NCBI GenBank assembly: GCA_030533445.1
Contig: CM060068.1
Span: 14,351,479-14,415,478 of the forward strand
Origin: Cyprinodon diabolis
Taxonomy: Eukaryota; Chordata; Actinopteri; Cyprinodontiformes; Cyprinodontidae
Direction: 5' to 3'
DNA: 64,000 nucleotides
Shown: in pieces, positions 1 to 11,739 of the stretch
How the letters are laid out: every line of letters begins with the position of its first letter
Position numbering within the stretch: position 1 is the first letter of the stretch
The notes under the pieces: model-generated
Database searches by the model: none
What the model was told of the DNA's origin: nothing
The model's input: only the letters and a program-made list of their open reading frames with translations
Made by a program: the position numbers and the translations under genes

Positions 1-765
1 CCTAGGTAAATCTTAAGTACAACCACATAATTACCGTACATCTCGCAATTAAGTATTTGTTTTACAAAACCTTCAACAGACCTGCTGAGTACGCTTGACA
101 GTCGACTGTGTGACATTAGGTTTTATTTATTTCCATACAGAGTGGATACTTTATCTGTTTATTTATGTTAATCTGACTGTAGAGCCATTTATGAGTCATA
201 ATTTATAGTCATAATTGTGGCTAGTCAACTGCATCTAAATAGTTTACATCATGTGAAAAAAATAAAATAAGCAGGTCTTAAAATGGCCTCCATTTCATAC
301 TCTTTTGTGAAGTTGTGACAGAGACGTGTTATGTCACATTATAAGGTACAAAATATTCAAATAATTTAAAAAGTAGTACTTTTTTGGCCCAGCATTTCCA
401 GTTATTGATCACATTTTGTCAACAAATATGCAGTTAATATTAGATAGTAAATAATCTAAAAGAACAGAGAGAAGGACATACGAATTGATCAAACATATCA
501 CTGATGGAAAGACTTGTGTATAGATGGATAGAAATACAGATGAAAACATGAACAGACTAATGAATGTATGGATGGAAGCAACATTTGCAGAAATAGGCAT
601 CAAAACCCAAGCTTTACTTCAATGAGTAAAAAGCCTTGTGCAAATGTATGATGTAAACTAAAGAAAATAACCCAGAATCATATAGGGAAAAATACTTGTC
701 ACATCATGATAACTTCTCAAATTTGAGATTAAAGGAAAATTAAACCTAACATATGCTGGTAAAGA

Positions 766-1010
766 TTCTCAGTCATCCAGGTCATAGTCATTCAAAGAAA
801 ATTAAAAACAATCCACTGGACTTTGTTTCCAAGTTTGACGACGTTTCGCTTCCAATCCAAATTCAAAATGTCAGGAATAGCGTTGAGCTTGCGGTTTTAA
901 AAACTCAAACTCAATGCTATTCCTGACATTTTTAATTGAAAAAGTTTCATAGATGTCTTCAAACTTGGAAACTAAGTCCAGTGGATTGTTTTACATTTTT
1001 AAATTTTCTT
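766..1010. repeat. Palindromic repeat family A, copy 1
   Basis: Shared block with AATCCACTGGACTT and TTTCCAAG...GACGTTTCGCTT, then an inverted return containing CAAACTTGGAAAC and GTCCAGTGGATTGTTTT. A second inner palindrome (TCAGGAATAGCGTTGAG / CTCAATGCTATTCCTGA) is specific to this copy. Same family at 13931, 38197 and 57355. Confidence 0.7.
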
Positions 1011-2600
1011 TTTTTTTTTTTTTAATAAACCTAACATAAGTCTCCAAAGCAGTTGCAACTGTAAAAAGACTTTGAAAGAAGTCCTTCACAAACAGGACCT
1101 GCTAAAGAAAAAACTCAGGACAACTACAAAAAGCCTTACAGTGACATTTAATAATGGCAAACTAAGCACTATTACGGTTTATAAAAAACTCCATCTACTT
1201 GAATAGCAAAATTATGTTTATAATAAATTAGCTAAATGGAAAAGTTTCCTTTCAATCAAAATTTGACTGGTTAGGAAATATACTGCAGAAGTGTAAATAA
1301 TAGTAGTCAACAGCTTATGTTTACCAGTGTTTGCTATATTTGGTGAATTTCAACCTCCATTTTTTAGTTTTCTAATGACAGTGCCACCTCTGGCCAAAAC
1401 ACAGAACTGCAGCACTCTTCTGCTTGTTCTCGTACCTCACAACCTACTTAACAAGGTTCTTTTTGCTTTTATGTTTGTTTTTTTTTTTTTACTTCCATAC
1501 TTTAGCTGGATGCCAATCGCTTCTGGGTATCAGCATAATCCATTTTGAATATCGTCGTCAAAGTCTATAATGCTTCCATTGTTTGCTAGGCTGGATCCAT
1601 TTAAAATGGATGCACTTGACGTCACATCTGCTGAACAGCGTGGGATAGGCCGATGCTATAGATGCATTGGCGCTGAACTACTCGGGTGTCAGTCTGCTCA
1701 TCAAATTATGTGTTAGATGTAAAGGGTCAAATAAAAAGGCTATTTTATAGATGTTAAAGGCGTCATCCAGTACGTGAACAGCAAAGTGGTCAAAAAATCC
1801 GTTTTGAAAAAAGCTGCCCAAACAACGGTCCTGCACAGAGATGTTCAACACCTTTTGGTTCTATTGCAAGTTGAGTAACAAGATTAAAGCTGATGAGGCG
1901 ATTCACAGATACTGTTTCTGCAAAATCTCCATTGGTTCCATTAGAGGATCGATTGGGACGTGTTCTGGTGAACTGCCTGTTCCTCCTCCCTGCCAATCAG
2001 TGGCAAAGACCAAAGGCAATCAAGGTGCACCTTTTACAGGTGAAATGCCTTAATTTCTGACTCAGTTAAATTCATCTCTGCAATCAATGACTTATTTAAT
2101 AAAAGTGCTTTTTACAGAGCAGCAGGGCTCAAACTTTTTCTTCTATTTTTTGAGACAATTTCCAACAGAGGAGGCTGCTGTGATGAGCTACTGTTTGGCT
2201 GGGTGGTAGAGATTTGGGTAACGGTTTGTCCTCTGTCCAATATTTCAGCAGATCCACTGCTCGGTTAAGAGGAGGAACAGAGAAGTAATGCTGCACCTCC
2301 GCTATAGCACCTGTAAGACCAGTAAAACCAAAACGACAACCTGTTAGGTTGTTCGTCTTACCCGTTATGCATTTAGCATTAGTAAGAACTGCATCACTTG
2401 CATAACAGCCTGCCATGGCACCCCACTGCTCCCCAAGGGGATGAGTTAAGATGCAAACGTGAATTTCCCCATTTCTCCACTGTCAATGATGTTCAATTAC
2501 TATTATTATAAATATTATACTACTGGATAGGTTTTAGGCTTTCTAATAAACACATTGAATGTACTCTAACTTATTAGGTGGCTTAAAAATCAAAAATATT
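1011..2600. other. EPB41L5 intron, unassigned sequence
   Basis: No gene recognised. A minus-strand frame at 2129-2416 contains FSVPPLNRAVDLLKYW, faintly like the C-terminal dimerisation part of hAT transposases; too weak to call. Confidence 0.3.
2414..2473 (+). repeat. SINE 3' fragment
   Basis: CCCACTGCTCCCCAAGGGGA followed by TGAGTTAAGATGCAAACG and TTTCCCCAT, the tail of the SINE type whose head is at 55097. Confidence 0.4.
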
Positions 2601-2613
2601 TCCACGCTTAGGA

Positions 2614-3410
2614 TAAGGGTGTGCAAAATAATCGTCATGACGATACATCGCGATTCTAATTTTTGTGATCTACTGCATCGACTCTTGAAGGCAAGAATCG
2701 ATTGTTAAAAAAAAAAATAAAATGAACAAATAAAATACATTAATGGTTGGCGCACATCAGCCAAATCAAGTGGAATACAACTTCCAGTCCAGCAGATGTC
2801 GCTGCGGATGTGTTGACGCTCGCTGCTTTGTGTCACAAGCATTTCCGGCCGCGGGATACTGAGACGAGTCATTCGTAAACAAAATATGGAGGAGACTGAG
2901 AAAATTCGCCTGGCTCCATCACATTTCAAGTCAGATGCTTGGATGCATTCTGGCTTTAAAAACAAAGAAGGTAAAAATGAAATTTATTTGATGCACGTAA
3001 TTTGCAAAAGGACCACTGAGGCCATGTAAACGGCACTGATTATCCTTATTTTGTTATTTTAAGTTTGAGGAATCCTAACATCTTTTTGTCAGTGTGTCCA
3101 CGCCAGTAATAGTAATATTTCTGTCCAGTATTTTTTTTCATGGCAACACCTCCAAAACTCATTTCAATTAATACAGCTATGTATGAATTCAGTTGCTTTC
3201 AGTTATGTATCAATTGAAGACACTATCCAGATCACACACAGCCAGTCAGCCACTGCTAAGGGCTGTATCTTTTTCTTACTGTGTTCAGTGAAAATATCGA
3301 AACGCATAGCAATATTTCTAGTATCGTGATGCATCGTGATAGAATCGCATCGTGGCATGTGAATCGTGATTTGAATCGAATAATGACTTCTTTGCCAATA
3401 CCCACCCCTA
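2614..3410 (+). mobile_element. hAT-family DNA transposon remnant with BED-finger exon
   Basis: 797 bp flanked by identical 8-bp duplications, GCTTAGGA at 2606-2613 and 3411-3418. Ends read taagggtgtgc and, reversed, taggggtgggt, the hAT style. Inside, an ATG at 2886 opens MEETEKIRLAPSHFKSDAWM then HSGFKNKEG, followed by a donor-like gtaaaa. SHFKSDAW-x-H-x-GF resembles the start of a BED zinc finger of hAT transposases. The rest of the transposase is absent. Confidence 0.8.
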
Positions 3411-3549
3411 GCTTAGGAAGGCTCCCTTGATATTTCTATATAAAAGGAGAATCAAAATACTCTGAATATCCATAAATGAGAGCTGTTTTTAACATATAAT
3501 ACGTGTAGCATGGGGACATGAACCAGCGCTTGAGCCATAAATGCAACAA

Positions 3550-3880
3550 ATGGTAAATGGCATGTACTTATATAGCACCTCTATTCAAGGCATGAGACTT
3601 GACCAAAGCGCTTTACACTACATTCATTCACCCATTCAGTCACACACACACACTGATGATGGCAAGCTACATTGTAGCCACAGCTGCCCTGGGGCTCACT
3701 GACAGAAGCGGGGCTGAAGTACACTGGCGCCACCGGGCCCTCTGACCACCATCAGTAGACAATGCAGGTGAAGTGTCTTGCCCAAGGACACAGCGACACT
3801 GAAAGTCGGAGTCGGGGCTTGAACCGTCAACCCTTCGATTATAGGGCAAACTCCTACATCCAACGCCACTGTCGACCCCA
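3550..3880 (-). repeat. tRNA-headed SINE
   Basis: Minus-strand copy. The head near 3880 contains a B-box-like GGTTCAAGCC; the tail toward 3560 is AAGCGCTTTGGTCAAG and then TGCTATATAAGTAC. This is a widespread teleost SINE pattern. Open frames across it are incidental. Confidence 0.7.
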
Positions 3881-6800
3881 GGTCACAGCAAATATTCAAA
3901 GCTCCGGCGCTAACCTCGAAGCAGTTAGGGGAGTTGGTCATGAATGCGCCAGTAAAGGTGACAAACGAAATCAGGAACATCGCACGAAGCAAGCTCTGAC
4001 CCACTGCTTCACCATAACGACCCTGTGGGGTTTGAACCCTGCATCAAAGTCTCGGTGTTGGAGGCAACATCACTATATAAGTCTACTTAAGATTAACTTT
4101 GAAATATTAAACATTTTGCTTTTCCCTGAAATTGTTTGATCAGGTAAATGGGAAATAAATTGGGACAAGGCAACTTAAAATGAGTATGTTAAAGTAAAGA
4201 ATGAATTGATGTGAATGCACATAAGGGTTTATATAAATACATTTGGAAAAATAACAGAACTTTAAGTTATATATTTGAACTAAAATGTATTATAACAAAA
4301 AAGTGTAGTGTTAAGCTTAAATTTCCTACATTTTGACTTAAAATGCTTTGCCAGAAAAAGTTTTATTTAGATTTGTTTGAAGACATTTTTGGCAGAATTT
4401 ATTGTGGAAATATTTGATATTATGTAATTGAGAGGAAGTTTGGGATTCATTTTTTCTATCTAAAGAGTAAGCAATACGTTTTCTTGACAGTGATAATGAT
4501 TTCATAATTTGTACATTTTGTCAGTTTAATAGTCAATTAAATAGTTGCATTAAATTTTTTTTCCTTTGTTGAGGTTTTTCACCTATTTAACCAACTGTCT
4601 GTAAAACCATCATTAATGGCGCCTAAATAAAAGCAAACCAGGTAATATAAAGGCTGTTTATTGAGTGAAATCCAGTTGGATGTAGAATCTGTCCCTTTCA
4701 AGTGAGAAAATGTACAGAGAAAATCTACCAGAGCTATTTAATAAAAACCTACATAAAGTCTCTTTCCAAGACAGAGCTTAATGCTGGCTGTAGAGAAACA
4801 GCAATGTAGTTTGGACACAGGAGTTTAGCGATGTTTACAGAAAACAGTAGCATATGAAGTCCCATAATATGGATTTAAGAAGCATTTGTAAGCTTGCAAG
4901 ATGGAAACAGTAATACCTACTGAACAAGTGATTTAAAAAAAAAAAGGGGGAACCGCTTTAATCAGGAGGGATACTAACAATGTTGAAGTCATACAGCTTC
5001 AAACTGGATGACTAAGCTACACGCTTTGTGCCTTTTTGTTTCTGTTTTGGTAGCACCTTGTTCAGTCCCATCAGCCTGCAGTGCTCAGAGATAAGTCCAA
5101 CTTATTCTAACAGATCTACTAAATAAACGCTGATATATAATCAAAGACAGAGCGATGGCTCACTTTAAGAAGAACAAAGTATGGTTTTATTTTATCAATT
5201 AAATTAGTATAAACAGACAAGCCTTACAGGGAAATATTCAGCATATTAACCACCTCAAGCTGCTTTAGTAAAAACCACATGTTTATATTACATGTGAACA
5301 TAATGTTTTAGCTGCCGTACAGTTTAAAGCTCAATTACATTGTGCACTGTTAAAGGTGCATTCAGGCTGCGCGCGGTGTCCAGTGGATAGCATGCAAACT
5401 GTGCAGGGAGGTGGCCAGCAGTGAACTCAGCTGCACCGCATGGAGAGAGCAGAGCGGAGATCGCTGAAGTTGAAACAGCAGAACTTTTCCATTAAATTGC
5501 AACGCCGCAACCAATCAAGGAAGTTTGGAGGCAAAGCTTTTTTCAGTTAAGGGATAGAGGAAGAAATAAGAAATGCTCTTAAGAGGTTTTAAAGGTGGCT
5601 TTAAAAAAAAGTTATTAAGCTTAATTTAGCTGTAGAAGAACAGCTTCCTTCAGCACAGACCCCGGTCTTTCGCTGCCCGCTGCCCAGCATCGGGCAACAG
5701 CCATTTTCTGCGTAGGTAGATGTACAAGGAGGTACCGGACACGGTGCAGGGAGTAACCTGCACGATAATTTCCCTGCTTTCGGTCTGAATGCACCATTAC
5801 CGGTATTGTTTCCGTTATTATACACAATGAACGTCTGTTTTTAGTCTCTTGGTCTACTCCTTGAATGACAGTCCATGATGCTCTACTATGATAAAATCAT
5901 TGTTAAATATAATGATAGTTATGATGAATCCATTTTTTTATTTAATCTTAACTTCTGGGTCTCTGTGAACTTCTGTGTCTTTGGCACTCCCATCTGTGCA
6001 GCGGGAAAGCAGCCAACAAATCCTGCATTTCACACATCTGTTTTCTTCTTAAGGCGTTTAATATTATTATATTGAAACCTTATAGGTCAGGAGTGCAGTT
6101 TCTCAGCTGAAAGCACAAAAACAGCAGAAACAAACCGGATGGCTTATCACCATCATTAGTTTTAAAGGGAAGCTAGTTTGTGTTGAATAAACAAACATGA
6201 GAATCAGTACCCGGTAACTAAAATCTAAGGGATTCTCAGCACATAAAAAAAAAATGGAATTGAGAGAATCCATCTTTATTCCTGATACACAACATTATCC
6301 CCTTAGCTAGTCTCCTTATTCAGCACTGATAACAGCAAAACTCACACGAACTGTTAGTTTTACTCACACAGCGTACATTCAGATGCTGCTAGATGATAAA
6401 GGCCTCAACAGGAAACAATTCATGATTAGAGGACGGAAAGGATTTTGAACCAATTTGAAATGACTGGAAAACTACATCAAGGTCAGAATTCCAAGGCGAC
6501 CAGAGAAGCTTGAACGAACAGCGTTAAATGACTGTAAATATTAAAGACCTCTCTGATTTAAGCAGCTGCAAATGTAAAACATGAACAAAAAAAACCAAAA
6601 GGCTTCCAACAACCCCATTAATAATTAAAGCCCAAAAGGAAAGCAAAAGCGGAGAAAGAGGAGAGCAACAGAGAGAAAGTGTCCAAGCTGATAATGTTCT
6701 AACGGGGCAAAAAAAGCCTCAGACGGAGAACAATACACCTTCTCTGTCCAAACTGAAAATTTGAATTTAGTCTCAATTTGACACCGCTTGTGACACACAG

Positions 6801-8009
6801 GACATAAAAAAACTGTTTTATGCTGCTGAGGAATTTTGCAGCACAAAGACCTTTATACCAAATCCAAAACATTTTCCAGGAAAATTTGGTATGTGTGAGA
6901 CCAAAGTCCTAAAAGATGACCGACCGTGAATTGGCTGCAGTTCTGCATCAACAAGGCAATTAAATCCATCAGCCACAAAATGGGTTTTGTCAATACCTCA
7001 ATAACGATTATCAAAGCATTTTTTTTCCATTTTTGTCCTTATTATCATCCATTTTGAGTGCAATCTTTTTGTATTTGATGCCAAAAAGCCAAATAACCCC
7101 TTTAAAAAACTGTGATTGACAAACATTTTCTACCTTTTTATGTATATTTACCATAAATGGTTCAGATAACAGGACAACTGCTCCTACTTTTCATTTTACA
7201 TTAACATTTATTTTTTATTTTAACATTTATTTTTTATTTTAATCTAGACTTAAGAAACCAGATCAAACAAAAGATTTCCGTATGCAATCCAACAAAAGTA
7301 AAAAAACAGAAAATATCTCTCTTAAAGGAGCTCAAACTGTGGTAAAGATAATCGGCTGAGGAGGATGAATCCATCCTTTGCTGGATTTTTTTTTCCTGTT
7401 TTGTCTTTATCTACTTAGGCTCTTGAACCTTCTTTTTTGCACTTGCTGTTACTTTATATGGACTGTGATAACCAATCAGCTAAAAACTTAAGGAAAAAAA
7501 CAGACATCAGTTTGTAAAGACCATAATAAAATTGGCTCCTTTGAAGCAAAACACAAAGACCTCAGGGAAAAAAATTGAAGCATCTGGATAGTTCCCAATT
7601 TTAGCAGCGACTTACTTCGTGGAAAAGGAGTCATGGCATAAAATGTGGATGAAGAATAAAAGCTGGGTTTGTGGGGTGGGAGCATTGAGTGGTGGCTGCA
7701 CTGATGATGAGTCCAACATGTCATGTGATGCCGTCATGTGTTCTCAGGAGAGGATCATGGAATTACAGGTGATCAACTGTGCTTCAACACACACACTTGA
7801 GAGGCTTAGCTGGACTGCTCTACTGATAGGGGAACACAATGGTCACCAGTTATACTCCTGTTATTTTTTTTTTCTTTATTCGTTTTAGAGGAATGATTAT
7901 GTCTCATACCAGCCTGAGAGCCAGTACTTAAAAAGTTTTAATGATTCACTGAGGTTTTAGGAACCAAAAAAAGGGAGGAAAATAATGGTTTAAATGCTGT
8001 GTTACATTT
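3881..8009. other. EPB41L5 intron, AT-rich
   Basis: Apart from the possible MITE at 5355-5795 I see no gene. A small tandem duplication of TTTTAACATTTATTTTTTAT occurs near 7200-7240. Confidence 0.4.
5355..5795. mobile_element. Possible MITE with ggtgcattcag ends
   Basis: The sequence ggtgcattcag at 5355 has its exact complement at 5785-5795. The interior has GC-richer stretches than its surroundings and no recognised coding. Target duplication is unclear. Confidence 0.4.
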
Positions 8010-8160
8010 GGCACAGTGGTTAGCGCACACGACCCATGCATAGAGGCCTAAGTCCTCGAAGCGGGCGACCCGGTTTCAGATCTGACCTGTGGCCCTTTCC
8101 TACATGTCTCTCCCCCTCTCTCATAGCCATGTCATATGTGAGTCTACTATTCTTAAAAAT
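8010..8160 (+). repeat. tRNA-like SINE fragment
   Basis: GGCACAGTGGTTAGCGC (A-box-like) is followed by CCTCGAAGCGGGCGACCC and GTGGCCCTTTCCTACATGT, then CTCTCCCCCTCTCTC. This matches a familiar teleost SINE type. It ends about 70 bp from the EPB41L5 exon boundary at 8232. Confidence 0.6.
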
Positions 8161-8231
8161 GATTGTATTTATCTGCTTTGCACACATGCAAGCCTCATTG
8201 CCTTGGCCCAACTTGGAGCAAGCGTGCTTAC

Positions 8232-8411
8232 CGGCAGGTCGACGCTGACATCTGTCCCGTCCAGTAGGGAAACACGGCAAGTGATGATAGACGTTGCGTC
8301 CCCAGCTGCAGGAATGTGAGTCGTGGCCCGCTGTGCTTCCCGTAAACGGGTTTTTTCTGCGTGTTTGCGAATGGATCGACGACCCAAAGTCCTGCGCAGA
8401 AAACTCAGCAT
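8232..8411 (-). CDS. epb41l5: EPB41L5 first coding exon (band 4.1-like 5, FERM protein)
   Basis: 60 codons from an ATG at 8411 to donor gtaagc. It encodes [20 protein letters not shown], then [20 protein letters not shown] and [20 protein letters not shown]. This is almost identical to the vertebrate EPB41L5 N-terminus (zebrafish mosaic eyes gene). The protein is a FERM scaffold at the cell cortex that binds Crumbs and regulates polarity and adhesion; the FERM F1 lobe starts at ITCRV. The acceptor ttccag places the exon start at 8443, giving 32 nt of 5'UTR. No later exon was recognised at 1-8231, so the next intron exceeds 8.2 kb. Confidence 0.95.
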
Positions 8412-8443
8412 GATGGTTGTGAGGGTGGGTACCAGCACGAAAC
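8412..8443 (-). other. epb41l5: EPB41L5 5'UTR part of coding exon
   Basis: Between the inferred acceptor (ctatttccag, next base 8443) and the conserved ATG at 8411. The frame is open upstream of the ATG without another ATG, so the start is chosen by conservation of MLSFLRR. Confidence 0.7.
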
Positions 8444-8868
8444 CTGGAAATAGAGGAATATATTAGTCAAAAAGTGTCTCTGCACAACCTCGACGATTTT
8501 TCTTGGAATCGTATAAATGGTAACGCCCTGCAAGAGGGAGAATTTCTCAATAAAAGCAATGGGTGTAGAGTTACACAACATATTACTTAAACAGTATGTT
8601 CAGAATAAAAAAATAAAAAATAAAACATTTGAAGAAATTATTAAAATATAGATTTCAATGTAAAGAAATTCATTGTTTCAATAAGTTTGGGCCCTATAAA
8701 CAGCTTTTTCTACAAGTAGAAAACGGTGCACTAATGACCGGGTTTGATTCTCCAATGTTGTAGAAGGTTTAGCAGCTTTTTGCATCTTCACAAACATGTT
8801 GCAATTCTTCAGTTTTCTATTGTAAGATTAACACAAAACAGGACTATCAATGTTTTGTCTGACATCAA

Positions 8869-9440
8869 CTATATATATATATATATACATACACCTACAC
8901 ACGTATGTATACATGTATACTTACATAGATGCATACATGTATACAAGTATACATACATGTATACATCAGAATCATTTATGCATATGTATAGATATATACA
9001 TGTATACATACGTGTATACATGTATACATACGTGTATTCAGATACATACATGTATACATACATATACACATACATATACATGTATACATACATATACATG
9101 TATACATACATATACACATACATATACATGTATACATACATATACACATACATATACATGTATACATACATATACACATACATATACATGTATACATACA
9201 TATACACATACATATACATGTATACATACATATACACATACATATACATGTATACATACATATACACATACATATACATATACACATACATATACAGTAC
9301 ATGTATATGAACATATACACATACATATACATGTACACATACATATACATGTATACATACATATACACATACATATACATGTATACATACATATACACAT
9401 ACATATACATGTATACATACATATACATACACATTTATAC
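8869..9440. repeat. Satellite of a 30-bp TATACA-type unit
   Basis: A (TA)n start is followed by degenerate units and then near-exact 30-bp units (period seen as three 10-mers catatacatg, tatacataca, tatacacata at 9121-9180). The array lacks stop codons in several frames and 30 is a multiple of three, which creates spurious long open frames on both strands. It lies 450 bp upstream of the EPB41L5 exon. Confidence 0.95.
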
Positions 9441-10338
9441 ATAAACATATATATTTCAATAGTCTTTCTGTTGAAATCTGTGTAGCTTTTATTGAAATTA
9501 AAACAAAGAAAATGAAAAATAATTTTTTAATTAACAAAGCCAATTTATTTCATTGATTTAAAGAAAAAACTATGATAAAAATTGCTTTATTACTTAAAAG
9601 GTCCACACCTTGCAACCTGTGTTACACTTTCAGCCTTCAGAAGAAAGCAGACTGGAGGTTGGGTTCAAAACACAACCAGAACTAGAATGCAGTTAGTTTA
9701 AAACAAATCAGCTGAAAAGATTTATACCTTTGGTTGTTGACAATCAGCCAAAAAAATCAGTCTCTAAACCTACAATCAAATTAAAACTACAGTCAAATGT
9801 AGGCCAGACTAGCCCTTTATTCCAGAGCCTAAACACAATGAAGAAAAAAACAAGTCTGATGCAAACTTCAGGGTCAAAAGGAAGAAGAAGAAGAAAATAG
9901 ATGAACATTTGAATTTGGGCTAATTTAAAGATTATTTTTTTAAATTAGACCCAGCAAGTGCTTACATTCCTTTCTAAAAATATGGGCAGATTTAAATCGT
10001 ATGGTCCGTGTTTTCATTCCCCAAAAGGACATAGATCACCTTTTTCCCCCGTCGCAACAAAGCTCTTTTTACCAATCTGGAATATTCTTGCCCATATCTT
10101 CAGTTTTAATCTCAAACGAGAATATTGAAAGGAACACCTGTTTAATCCTAGCGACACCTGTAACGGTCAGGCCCTGAACTACCTGAAAAAAGCAACAGGT
10201 GGGCACTTGTTTTAACCGTTTCGTCGCACGAGCAGGAGGTTTTCGATAGAATTCATTAGACAGAACGCACCGAACGTGCTCCGCTACAACAAAACAAACA
10301 CCACCGTTAGCTCCATCGGCTCATACTTGGATACTTAC

Positions 10339-10540
10339 TAAACAAACAGGCTCCTGTAAGGAATTTACGGGGAAAGCGCGCCCACCCGCATTTTGCTCCT
10401 GTGAAGCGAAACTTTATAAAGGTCCATAATGTGTAATTTCTCTAAATCCCCTCAGTTTAAATGTTTTCTTTTTTCTTCTGCGCAATCCTCCTATCAAAGG
10501 ACAGTTTTTCCTCTCAGTCCCAACAAAAAAGTAGGAGCCG
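10339..10540 (-). other. epb41l5: Putative noncoding first exon of EPB41L5
   Basis: Minus-strand stretch ending in a strong donor, gtaagtat at 10338, 1.9 kb upstream of the EPB41L5 coding exon. It is relatively GC-rich for the window and lies directly downstream of a CRE and an ETS-like core. The 5' end is a guess; no transcript evidence is available. Confidence 0.4.
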
Positions 10541-10549
10541 AGCTCCCCT

Positions 10550-10564
10550 CCGGATGTGACGTCA
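10550..10564 (-). promoter_or_regulatory. CRE palindrome and ETS-like core in likely EPB41L5 promoter
   Basis: A perfect TGACGTCA (10557-10564) adjoins CCGGAT (10550-10555), an ETS-type core. CRE plus ETS pairs are common in CpG-type vertebrate promoters. The position upstream of the predicted noncoding exon fits a core promoter. Confidence 0.45.
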
Positions 10565-11739
10565 GGACAAATCCCGAGGAAAAAAGTAATTAGCATATTT
10601 AAAGGGACAGTATTTTTTTCCTTAAACGCAGTTTTATCATTTTATTATCAAACTACAAATAGTAAAAAACATAAAATAATAAAAATATTTACATAAATAC
10701 AAATATCTGAATCACTAGGCTTTCCTCAGTACGAAATGACGATGGTTATGCCTTAGCACTACATGACTGAACCGAGCCAAGAGTACTAAGCATAGTGCTA
10801 TCATTAGAATACTTTCCAAATAATAAAGTAATGGTTTATTACACTGTAAATTGGCAGTCTGAGAATTTTTTACTACTGTGTGTAGTATGTTAGTCAGATA
10901 ATATCTACTTGGCGTTCGTTTGGCTGTAGCAGCCCCTACTGGTCAACTGATGATAAAACCTTTCAGCCATATGCCCTCTGGACCATTTCTCAAGAAGGTT
11001 CAGGTCCAAAGTATGTACATTTAAATCAAAGCATTGCTTTTAACAAAAGATTTTGAAACTCATGTGCAAATGTAACTGTTTTTATTTGGATGTGTACCCA
11101 GATAATAGTTTGGTATAAATGATTTGCTGGTATAAGTAAATGATCAGTAGCTTTGGTCCTTAAATGTATTTTAGGGGGATTCTGATGTCACATACGAGAA
11201 CAAAATAGCAGGCCATACAAATATTAAGAGAAGACAACTAATATATAATTTTTAACAGGTTTACATAAAAAATCAAAGAAACTGCGACATGAATTTATAT
11301 AAATACTTTAAGCTTTCCAAAGTCAAAAAAGTATTAAATTAAATGCAGTCTTTAATACCATTTTGACTTGATTGGATTTGTTTAAAATGTGAATAGTCCA
11401 ACACATTCTCATCTTCATACTTTGGACCTTGTGCTGACATATGGCATAGATTAGAATGTGAAAGAATAACTGTATTTCCTCACAACCATGTACAGTCTGA
11501 CCACTGTTTTTTAGTAACATTCAAAATTACTTTAACAGAGTTCTCCTCCAAAAGAAGGTTTGACTTTAGCAGATCATTATCAGATAATGCACATATATAT
11601 TTTAAAGAATCGGTTCCACTTTTTATCTCCTATATATCACTGAACAATACTGTGGAGGGAAACATTTCATTTATTCACTTCACAAATTGACATGTTGATG
11701 GGGTTACTAGTTCCTTGTGTACTGCCTTAGCCAACGCAG

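Larger units (their letters stand above)
9441..11739. other. EPB41L5 5' region and intergenic DNA
   Basis: Apart from the putative promoter and exon at 10339-10570, no coding or structural feature is recognised. Confidence 0.4.

Noticed and set aside
3667..4139. Overlapping open frames on both strands
   Set aside because: They lie mostly within a tRNA-headed SINE and have no independent support.
8010..8160. tRNA gene (A-box and B-box-like sequence)
   Set aside because: No cloverleaf; the flanks match a SINE pattern. The same applies to 13346, 26350, 3880 and 55097.
8744..9543. Long open frames of alternating Tyr, Ile, Thr, Cys and His on both strands
   Set aside because: They come from the stop-free 30-bp satellite; there is no domain and no codon signal.
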